From positions 4,740 to 68,739 of the forward strand of contig JBBBWG010014223.1 in assembly GCA_037176905.1 (NCBI GenBank): a DNA stretch of 64,000 bases. The letters are read 5' to 3'. How positions within the stretch are numbered: position 1 is the stretch's first letter; each line of letters starts with the position of its first letter. The position numbers were made by a program, and so were the translations under genes. A model generated the notes under the pieces. It saw only the letters and a program-made list of their open reading frames with translations. It was not told the origin of the DNA and ran no database searches. Source of the DNA: Azolla pinnata. Its lineage: Eukaryota > Streptophyta > Polypodiopsida > Salviniales > Salviniaceae. Of this stretch, positions 1 to 9,250 are shown in pieces.

Positions 1-40
1 CCAGATTCCAGATTCCAGGTCCCGGGGAAAGATTCGGCAG

Positions 41-412
41 ATGGCGCCACCGGCCCCGAATCTGCTGCTGGGATGCCTGAAACCGCTCTGCATCGGGGCC
101 GGGAGAAGGAATCGGAGCGGGGCAGAAGAAGATTCCGCGCCGGCCGACGCCTCAATTCAGGAGCTCGTCGTGTCGCGGGGATCGCCGGCCGTCGCCGTCA
201 TCACGGGCCTGGCTCCCGGGCGATCGGGGCCGTCGGATGCGGCCCCGGATCCGCCGCGGCCGTCGGATGCGGGCGCATCCGACGGCATCGGGGTGCTCAT
301 CTACCCGTCGCTCGTGCTCACGACGCACTCCACGATACCGTCGCCGGAGGCAGCAGAGGCCGCCGCGTTCACACTGCGGGGCCCGAAGAGCCTGAAGCCC
401 GACGACAATACC

Positions 413-460
<48 letters not shown>

Positions 461-1015
461 AACAACAACAACAACAACAATGCTTGTAATGGCGAGAACC
501 CTAACCCTAAGGCTTGCATTGCCGAGGCGCATCCTGAAGGAGGAGGGGGAGAGGAGGAGGAGAAGCAGAACAAGGCTCCTGCGGCGACGGCGGATCGAGG
601 CGTTCTTCTACGGAGGAAGCTCCTCCCGCACGTGTAAGTTCTCTCGACCCTAAACGAAAACCCTAAAAAAAAAAAAAAGAGGAAAAAACCCCTCCTCCTG
701 ACTAACCATGTCTCTGTCTCTGTCTCTGTCTCTCGGTCCTCCGTATCTGTCTCTGTCTGTCTGTCTGTCTCTGTCTCTGGAGATCGCCAGGTTCTTTGCG
801 ACGTGCGCGAAGCTCGGCGTGACTGTGATCGGCTGCGAGTACGTGAATCCAGACGTGCATGCGCTCGGACTCGGGCCCGACGCGAGCCGAGGCCTGGCGA
901 TAGGGAGCAAAGTGTACATCTTGGGGCACGATACGAACGACGGGGGCCTTACCAGCGAACTCTCGCTGGGATCTGCATCGATCGCATCCGCATCTGGCAC
1001 CTGCATCAACCTTAG

Positions 1016-1046
<31 letters not shown>

Positions 1047-1943
1047 CTGGCATCATCATCATCACTGGCATCAGCATCACCAGCATCGGGATCATCTGAA
1101 ACATCCTCCGAGGGCCGCCGCCAACAGCGTTGGTTGCCTGGCTCGGCTGGCTTCGACAGACGGGGCAACTTTGCATTCCTTGTGACTAGGACTCGCCCCG
1201 ACTTTGCGATCGCGGCCATACCGGTCCACACCGTCAAAGACTGGCTCGAGCCGCACTGGCACAGTTTCAAGCCACACGTGAACATTGGCCAGAGCTCCAG
1301 CTCCAGGAGAGCTACCTACTCTGGACCACGGTGCCAGCCCATCGCCATCACTGATCTTGTCCCTGACGATGATCCCAGGGCTACTACTAAAGGTAGCAGT
1401 AAAGGTTGCAGTAGCAGTAGCGGTAGCGGTAGCAGTAGCAGTAGCAGTAGCAATACTGGAGTTCTTCTCCGTCACTCCCAGTCGGACATCATACGGCGCG
1501 ATCCTCGCGCTTCTAAGCCCCCTCCTCCTCTTCCTCCTCCTCCTCCTCCTGCTTCTTCTTCTGCTAGCAGCAGAAACAACAGAGACCATCTCAGACTAGA
1601 CGCCATCGCCGACGACGCCGATGATGATCATGATCATGATCATGCCAATGATGAGGGCAATAAGCTCCTCACGGCGAAGCCCATCCGCGGCGGGATGCAG
1701 ACCGAGGAGATCGATGAGAAACTGGGCATGCTGGCTCTAGGAAACGACGGCAGCACTGGCCGCCGCCAGCGGCCATCCGTGGCCGAGCCCCGGGCGAGTG
1801 TGAAACCGCGGGACTTGGCCTCCCGGAAGAGGAAGTCGTCGGTGGTCGATAGGACCAAGCCCGACATGTCCCGTAAGCTAAGCTTGCATGAAGCTTTCAA
1901 ACAGGAGCGGTGCTCGCTGCAGATCAAGCCGAGCGGCAAATGA
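41..1943 (+). CDS. Trypsin-like-fold protein, probable pseudoprotease, 581 aa
   Basis: Two exons, 41-633 and 791-1943, joined by a phase-2 intron with donor GTAAGT. Splicing gives a continuous LLPHVFFATCAKLGVTVIGC, which reads through the protease-like core, so the junction is well supported. Seen: VLTTHSTI near residue 90 resembles the TAAH histidine motif of chymotrypsin-fold proteases. LPGSAGFDRRGNFAF lies where GDSGGP-type motifs sit, but alanine falls on the catalytic serine position. From memory, plants have a family with the same GSAGFD text. The protein carries a long Asn run (about residues 123-148), Ser runs, a Pro run and an Asp/His run, all coded by expanded triplets. The basic C-terminal tail ends near SRKLSLHEAFKQERCSL. 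The start is the first ATG of the open frame; the 5' UTR is cut by the window edge. Function unknown; a non-catalytic role is inference. Confidence 0.72.
408..481 (+). repeat. (AAC)n microsatellite coding a polyasparagine run
   Basis: Near-perfect AAC triplets with two AAT interruptions, in frame in the first exon of the gene at 41-1943. It codes for more than 20 consecutive Asn. Other frames of the same tract give the Gln and Val/Leu runs of spurious overlapping ORFs. Confidence 0.95.
708..780 (+). repeat. TCTCTG/TCTG repeat forming the intron pyrimidine tract
   Basis: Runs of TCTCTG and TCTG fill the 3' half of the intron at 634-790 and directly precede its acceptor AG at 789-790. The repeat appears to serve as the polypyrimidine tract. 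Confidence 0.85.
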
Positions 1944-2859
1944 TCGGGGACCAGCTAAACTGGAACATTCTGCCGAGATCGACTAGTCGCCTTCTCTTAC
2001 TGCTTCTGGTTAAAGAGCTGCAGGGGGGCCCTCGAACCCCTCGTAATCTTAAAAAACAAACACCTTAATCATCTTAATTAAGCCCTAATCATGGGCCCTA
2101 AAACACGTTCTACGACTGCGTAACTGGCGATTCCCCGTAACTGGCGATTCCCCCCCAAGCAGGTGACGCGAATCCGTTTTACCTGCCCGTAGCTCCCGCA
2201 AAATGCCCAAGTTTAGCCATCCTTTCTCTTCATCGACGATCCGATCGAGAGATTCCTTGGATCGGATCAGATCGAATCGAATCGAATCGAATCGATCGAT
2301 GGGCCAATCGTCCAAATGCCGCTGCTACTGTTCCCCCATGCCATGCCATTGCTGAATCCTTAGCCATAGCCACTTGCAAACAAGATTGCGACCCTGCACA
2401 AACCACAGACACAAGCAAATCGTTGGTTTTTTTTCTTCTTTCATAGTCATTTTTCATGATGTTTGGGGAATCATCGAAACAGCTGGTTCTTTTTTAATCC
2501 CCCATGTCCCTATTCCAAAAATCACCCGAAACGAATTCCCAAAACACGAAGCATCGGGCCGACCGAGAAGCCATATCACAAGCCTGCTCTTTCTTGCTAA
2601 TGATCGCATCGATGAATCATTTGGCAAATTACTGAGGAAGTTGGCATCGCAAGCAACCAATCTGTATGCGCTCGCCGCTTCCAAAGCGCAAGCACGAGAA
2701 TCTGTTGTATTCTTCTTACACAAAGATCGCTTTGTTTAGGTACCATACTATACAAAACCATGAAATTCATACACATATATGCATAGAAATTGTAGAATTG
2801 AACATGTAGAGAAGTGGGTATAAATACATAGCTTGTGTGTATAGAGGTACACCATAGAT

Positions 2860-2892
<33 letters not shown>

Positions 2893-2939
2893 GGATTGTT
2901 TTGTATTGTTGGATTCACCGCGGCAGCTGCTTAAAAGTT
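1944..2939. other. Intergenic, convergent, with short simple repeats
   Basis: About 1 kb between two converging genes. It holds a run of GAATC/GATCG-type pentamers at 2262-2300 and a (GATA)n tract near 2855-2892 next to the 3' end of the hydrolase gene. No coding or RNA feature was recognised. Confidence 0.7.
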
Positions 2940-5900
2940 TCAAGCACCCCGCAGCATGAAGTCGATCACGATCTCTTGGAGCACCGTTTCGTGCTGATTA
3001 TACATGTGATCCGCACCATTGATAATCTGAAGCGTGTGATTGCGGATCATCTCGTCGCATCCGTAAGCGTTCTCCACCGCAACTGCTTTATCCTCGGAAC
3101 CGTGAACTGTCAGCACTCTGCCCACAAAACCCATATGCATGAATGTTGAGCGAAACGATGCAGATCAGTTCACCTCTAACAATGTATAAACAAATGGATG
3201 CTGCCTCCTAAAAGCAAGGATCTAGGGTTTGGTGTTTTTTGTTCCACTTGCATACATGAATCTGTCCTCATCCAGATGACAAGCACAAAATTGCCGATCC
3301 GACTCTCTGGACCGAGCTTCCGACGTTTAATTCATCAGAACTTCATTTGTTCTATTGGCATATACAGCGATAAGGGCAAAGAAAGCTTAGTCTTCAAATT
3401 ATATCTGGTTTTCTCTACACAACCAAGTCAAAAGTGGGAAATTTTAACTCTCAAATCTGCTAAAGCAGTAACTGTGTTAGAGGCAAGTATGCTTTACCTG
3501 ACATCTGCGGGTATCATCTTCACGGCTTTTCTCAGATCAAGATTCATCCGCTCCGTCAGGCTCTCCATTGTTATCCGAAACTCAGGTTTTCCTACAAAAC
3601 ATCGGATCGTTTCCATTAGAAGAAACACAAAATAAATAATGATACTACATGATTTATGACACTACTTGTGACTTAAGAAACGGAAGTGACATACACACAC
3701 AACATATCAAGCTTAAAAGACTAGATTTGATTCCGATGTGATAAAGAGAAAAATGTTCATACCATCTCCAGAAGGATCTTTCACATCCACGAACCCAGAA
3801 TCCTTGATCCTCTCCATGAAGTCTTCTCCGAATCGCTCTTTCAGCCCACCGGCCAGGTCCAACCGACCACTTGCATTTACTACTGTACGCACCTCTCTGT
3901 GTATGGATGCATACAATAAAACTGTGGTCCCTCCTGCAGAGATGCCATGTTTCAGATATCTCTAAAAAGTTCTTCGAGTCGTCCTAGAAAACAACTTAGC
4001 AACCTTAAAGAGAGATTCTAGATGTTCTAATGACACTCCAAAACAGGGGGTGTCTAGATTTCCCAATCTTGTGCACATGGTCTATCATCAAAATGCTCTG
4101 AGAACATGCATTGAGCGCCCAAGGTTGGCACATAGGCTGTATCAAAAATGCATTCTTCTTTCTTTCCATACATTAAGCTAAATGGGACTAGAAAAGCTCT
4201 CGGTTTAGGTCTTCATTCTTCTCCTGGGAAATTGGGGGTGTCAAAACCATGCTACAACTCAGAATCCCCTCCGATCTGTGTGCAGCTTTCCAAACCCCAA
4301 ACCATCAATCCCCAGAAAAAAGTACTCACCACGATTCATTCTGATTTATTTCTAGTGACATAGCCCTGAGTTGTTTGTTCGCACATTTTGAGAGCATCAT
4401 GAAGCAAGCTCACAGAAAGAAAATGCATAAAGGACATTTTTCTTGTGGGTGTCAAGTGTCCTTAATAGAAATGCTATAAACAATGTCAAAGAGAGCATGT
4501 AGCACCTTTGCTATGTCCCACAATAGCCTTCACTTCGCGTCCCTTCCGTATCCAGTACAGTACCACTGAATGAAGATCATCAACCTCTTTGTAGTAGTTA
4601 CTAAACTGAAAGTCACCTTCACTCTCCCTGGCCTTGCAAAGAGTTAACCCGTTACATAATCACCATGAAAACACATACAAATTTATGCTTCATGAGACTT
4701 TGAACGCTACCCGTTTCCTGAAAAATCAAATCTGAAGTTACTCAATCCTTTTCGTCCAAGAGAAGATGCCAAATTGGCTATAAGCTTGCAGTCCTGCCAA
4801 AAAACAGTTCAGGATAGCAAAGAGAATCCTTCAAATATCCATTTCATCGAAAAGGAAATAAACCTAAACACGAGCTGCTGATAAGTGTAAATCTAATAAA
4901 TAAGTGTGAACAATCAGGCCAAGTTATGCATTTTGCAAGGAAACTTTCCTACAAGAGGTTTGGAGTATCATGCGGAACAGATTCCAACAAGTTTCAACAG
5001 AATAGGGTGCAAGTCTTTCTACATGTGCATAGACAAATTGGAGATAAGATTTGGACGCCACCTATGCATTATGCTGCAGATTTTGGCCAGTGTGCATGTA
5101 CGTGCTGTAGGTCAAAAAACACATCTAAAAGTCATGATTGAAACGCATAAGAATATTGCAAAGAATCACTTCCTTTGAAGTATCCCTGAAACTAGAGAGA
5201 GTTGTTTTTCTTTTAGAGAATCATTTACTTGTTTGTATATTTTGTTCAAATCCTACCAAGATTAGTTTAATGTTAGTCAGACTGGAGATAGGATTTGGAC
5301 TACAGAGGTGTATGCAATATACAGCAGGTTGTGGTGAGTGTGAATATCTAAAAATACATCTAAAAATCACGATTGAAAAGCAGAGCAACAATGCAAAGAA
5401 TCGGTACCTTTGAAGAGTTTGAACCATGGCAAATAATGACAATCTCTGCCGATCCTGCATCTTCTAAGATACCTACGAGCTTTTCTCCCACATGATTGGA
5501 TACAATAATCTTCTCTGGGTAAAACAATTACAAATGTTTCCAACTGTTGCTCAGATTAACGCAACATTAGCAAATTTAAGAAGAAGAAGAAGAGATGCAC
5601 GAAATGTGTAAAATATAAACCCCAGATGATGGTGAAATGACGACAATACCCTCGAGTGTGGATCTTACAAAAATGCGTGTTGTCCTTTTCATGAGTGGAT
5701 TTCACATCTATGTGACCATATTCCTGACATTAGATGTTGTAGAAAATATTTGCAGTTTGAGATGCTACACTATATGTCAAATTATTTGAAATCATTTGGC
5801 AAAAAAGGGGAATCTTCTCTTCTCCAAAAGAACGTGTACGAGCCCTTTGAATCCTACGCTTCAAGTGAAGGGAAAGAAACACCGTATACTTGCGCATATA

Positions 5901-6437
5901 CCAGAGAACATTTGCAAATCCATGTACTTGCAATATACTTGTTTTTGGCTGTAAAGGGCGTTTACTTCTGGTTAGTGAACCCCTATAATCATCATATGGG
6001 ACAGCAGCTGCTCACATACGATGCACGTTGATAATGCTTCAGGTCCCAATTTTTAGGAATGCGTGTATGAAACCTCAATCCATGGCAAATCCCCATCACA
6101 AAATGAAGGATATACATACTATCAAAACTCAAAAGCCCACGGAAACGAATCGAAATAAACGACCGTGATGAGATTGTTTCAAACACAGCATCAAGACCCA
6201 AAAGCCCAGCATAGGCAATCGACCAAATACCACCACGTGTTTTCCGAGGCGCAGCTGCTCATGCATTTTCGCATGAAGAAATAGATGAAAAGCACAAGAC
6301 TGTACTTGTTTCCCTCTCCCGAACAATTACACTCTATTAACGAACAAATGACAGAGATGTACACCATAAGAAGCTTTACAAAGAGCTCAAGAAGGAACAG
6401 GATTACCTGGGATTGATGCCTTCCTTGCATTATTCAT
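2940..6437 (-). CDS. Alpha/beta hydrolase (serine hydrolase), 261 aa
   Basis: Seven exons on the minus strand: 6407-6437, 5408-5514, 4711-4793, 4506-4627, 3763-3933, 3498-3591 and 2940-3117. All junction phases agree and the total is 786 nt. The product begins MNNARKASIPEKIIVSNHVG and follows the plant family of small alpha/beta hydrolases: VIICHGSNSSK (oxyanion region), FRFDFSGNGESEGDF, then the nucleophile elbow GHSKGG. The catalytic Asp is probably in VHGSEDKAV and the His in GADHMY. The substrate cannot be told from sequence; relatives are annotated as esterases or acylhydrolases. The first exon codes only ten residues and was chosen because its GTAATC donor and phase match the next exon. 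No signal peptide is evident, so it is probably cytosolic. A (GAA)n tract (plus-strand CTT) lies just upstream of the ATG. The gene is divergent from the nucleotidyltransferase. Confidence 0.85.
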
Positions 6438-6446
6438 CCTCTTCTT

Positions 6447-6477
<31 letters not shown>

Positions 6478-6548
6478 TTCTCTACTACTACTACTACTAC
6501 TATTTATTCTTCTTCTTCTTCTTCTTCATTCTTCTTTTTCTTCTTCAA
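6438..6548. repeat. (CTT)n/(CTA)n microsatellite at the hydrolase 5' end
   Basis: CTT triplets interrupted by a CTA run start within a few bases of the minus-strand ATG at 6437, so the tract is GAA-rich leader or promoter DNA of that gene. The plus-strand poly-Ser/Leu reading frame over it is an artefact. Confidence 0.9.
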
Positions 6549-6649
6549 ACATCAAGAAGGGTAAAGTGCACTCAAGAGTTGTACATGTGTGGATTCTGTA
6601 AACATGATGGGTTTAGGGTTTCCTATCTTCTGCTCTGATTACTCCAGAG

Positions 6650-7310
6650 TTTCTAGGTATTTAATGTCTTGCAATCTTCTTCATCTTGCCTTGTTTTCCT
6701 TATCGTCGGATTCTTGTCGTTTCGAGTCAATCGTTCGCCTACAAGCTTAGTTGCGGCAGTTTAATCCAGAATGCTGGATAATAAGCTCTAAGACATTTGA
6801 TTCTCCGTGAAATTATGTGTAATAACTGTTAGTACTAAAGGCTTTCTTACTTGGAAGATGATAGGCTCGAAGCTTGATAGTTGCATTTCGGTTATGTGTT
6901 AGGTATTTGAAATCTCGATGTCTTCTTCATCTTACCTTTATTTTGCCTCTCGTCAATTCTTGTCTTTTTCAGTCAATCGTCGTCTACAAGCGTAGCCTAC
7001 GATAATTTAAACCAGAATGATGGATGGTCAGTTGTGTATTTAATTGTCTATGAAACTGTGTAACAATTAGTACGAAAAACTTTTATTCTGGTTATTGGCC
7101 AGGTATTTTGAAATCTTGAAGTCTTCTTCATCTTATATGGTTTTCCTTCTCGCCGATTCTCGTCTTTTCGAGTCAATCGTCGTGTACTACAAGGTTCGTC
7201 CGCGACAGTTTGAACCGAATCGTCGGTAACGCGTTCTGCGTTTAATTACATACGCACCTGAAACCGTGTGTAACGGTCAGCATTCAAAACTTTTATTCTG
7301 GAACGTGCCG
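6650..7310. repeat. Diverged three-copy tandem array (about 200-245 bp units)
   Basis: Three units begin near 6652, 6900 and 7101. Each starts like AGGTATTTGAAATCT and continues with TCTTCTTCATCTTA, a stretch near TCGAGTCAATCGTCGT, then a segment like AATTTAAACCAGAATG. Copies differ by many substitutions and small indels, so the array is old. No gene is seen in it. Confidence 0.8.
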
Positions 7311-7707
7311 AGTGCCGAGCATTGTACGCCTCGCAATTTCCATCCATTACAATCATCTGATTGGTGGAGGAAACTACCATGTTGGAGGTCTTAAAGTTCC
7401 ATGTTCAACAGAGAAGGCCCATTCTTCCAGATACGATACAACTGAAAGCCTTTCATTTCTATCATCTGTCTCGTGGCGCAAGGTTATCAGACTCTCCTTT
7501 CTAAGGCATGCATTGTCATCACCCAAGACATTGGGGATTGTTTTGGCTGGATGCACGATATAATCATCGAAAAACTTCGTTACATCTAGCTGTCCATCGA
7601 ATATACCGCATTGCTACTGCTGTTTTTAATGTTATATTTGCATCTCTCATTGTTAACCCCATAATCTGTTTTTTTTTTTCCCCCTTATGTTTTGAAATAG
7701 AAGAATC

Positions 7708-8128
7708 ATAAAATTTTACTCCTCGTAGGTGGCTTTTTCCGCCTCCGTAGTAGTAGTAGTAGTAGTAGCAGTTACATGCAATGTATATGATTTCCCCCAT
7801 TTGGATCGTTGTAGCCATCTGGCATTGTTTATAAACTAATGACAGGATAAATCTCGAGAGGAATAATCATTGAAAGTTCTCCTGTTTTTCAGAAGACATT
7901 ATTCTATGTTTCTTAAAGTTTAAACATTTGATTAGATTTACCATTCTCTCCGGTCTGAAACATGCATTTTTTCCGCCCCCCAAAATTTATCCTGCCACTA
8001 GTTATAAACAATGCCAAATGGCTACAATAACCCAAATGGGGAATTCATATACACGGCATGTAACTATTACTCCTATGGAGCTGAACAAAGCCGTCTACGA
8101 GGGGTAAAGTTCCATACAACAAATTGAG
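7708..8128. repeat. Imperfect long inverted repeat, about 145-bp arms
   Basis: The left arm, about 7708-7856, matches the reverse complement of about 7984-8128. Shared blocks are ACTCCTCGTAG, GCAGTTACATGC versus its partner near 8057, CCATTTGG, and GGCATTGTTTATAA followed by CAGGATAAAT. The spacer is about 130 bp. The left arm has gained a GTA/GTAG microsatellite. A transcript would fold into a long hairpin. It could be a foldback element, a MITE, or a local inverted duplication. No flanking target-site duplication was confirmed. Confidence 0.75.
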
Positions 8129-8416
8129 TTGTTTATTTCCAAAAAACCAAGTATCCTTTCATCAGTTATCGCAACAAAAAAATATGCAGATAACGATTTA
8201 TAGCTCGACACTGCAATACAAAACGATCGAAACGGGCTATAACTATAACCGCTCCGGGGGAGGAAATTGGCCCAGTCCTCCGATACTATTATGTATCTCA
8301 AACAAATCAGAGCGATACCATCGTTTTATAGAACATGTGACGATCACGGGCGGAATGAATCGAAACAATGTCAGATCGGGCGCGTCTGAAACACGTTTTT
8401 GTCGACGATCTGCATC

Positions 8417-8600
8417 GATCGCGAATGCTCGAACGATTCGGCTCGATCGAATCGCTCCCGATCGCGAATGCTCGATCGAATCATTCCCGATCGCGAATGC
8501 TCGATCAAATCGCTCCCGATCGCGAATGCTCGATCGAATCGCTCCCGATCGCGAATGCTCGATCGAATTGCTCCCGATCGCGATTCGCAGCTCGCAAATC
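8417..8600. repeat. 29-bp minisatellite
   Basis: Tandem units start at about 8460, 8489, 8518, 8547 and 8576, with a diverged first unit near 8417. The core is GATCGCGAATGCTCGATCGA. The unit is rich in CG and in the palindrome CGATCG. Units abut with no spacers. Confidence 0.92.
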
Positions 8601-8674
8601 TCCGATTTCGTTCTATGGACATTGCACATTGGACATGGAGCTCTCCCATTGCTTGCCTCTTGATGATGATGATG

Positions 8675-8965
8675 AATGAGCAGATTCCCGATGTTTTCTG
8701 CTCGTGGGCGATTTTCTCGTTTGCTGTTCTCGGGCCTTTGAATCACCATCGCCGTCGTCGTCATCGAATTCCGCTTCTTCTGCTTCCCAATCTTCCCTGT
8801 TTTCTTGCTCCATTGCCCTTCCTGATGAGCAGATTCGTGTTGTTTTCCGCTCGTGGGCGATTTTCTCGTTTGTTGTTCTTGGGCCTTTGAATCGCCATCG
8901 CCGTCCTCATCATCATCTTCTGCTTCTTCTGCTTCCTAATCTTCCTTCTTTCTTGTTGTTTCTTT
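8675..8965. repeat. Tandem duplication, period about 150 bp
   Basis: Two similar units, each starting GAGCAGATTC (8678 and 8827) and sharing GCTCGTGGGCGATTTTCTCG, then GGGCCTTTGAATC and the TTCTGCTTCTTCTGCTTCC-like end. They probably lie in the promoter or leader of the downstream nucleotidyltransferase gene. Confidence 0.85.
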
Positions 8966-9184
8966 CTTTCTCCCTTTCTATCTGCTTCCTCTCCATGAAA
9001 GCTGTGAATTCCGTGCTTCCGAGGCAACGGCTTTAGAGAAACAGGGGTTGGGTCGTCGCTAGAAACGCTTCATTTTCCTGATCGTCAAGCCTGCAGATCC
9101 ATTGCTGGAAAGAAGCCGAAGCCGAAGCCGAAGCGGTGCTTTCTGATTTCAAGCGTCTCGGATTTCTCCGCTTCTTCAAGCTTA

Positions 9185-9250
9185 ATGACGACAGGGGTGA
9201 AGGCTGCTCTTAACGCGAACTTGAAGCAAGCATATATTCGGCTTCAGTGA
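9185..9250 (+). other. Possible upstream ORF, 21 codons
   Basis: ATG at 9185 opens a 21-codon frame (MTTGVKAALN...) whose TGA at 9248-9250 overlaps the ATG at 9250 as TGATG. If 9250 is the real start of the nucleotidyltransferase, this is an uORF placed for termination-reinitiation. Depends wholly on that start being right. Confidence 0.3.

Noticed and set aside
73-573. Alternative Gln-run and Val/Leu-run ORFs over the first gene
   Set aside because: Shadows of the AAC repeat in other frames; the frame from 41 continues through a good splice junction into the protease-like core.
4906-5413. Plus-strand ORFs of about 90 codons inside the hydrolase gene
   Set aside because: They lie within the introns of the well-supported minus-strand hydrolase and resemble no family.
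8417-8600. CRISPR-like direct repeats of 29 bp
   Set aside because: The units abut without unique spacers and this is a plant nuclear locus, so it is a minisatellite.
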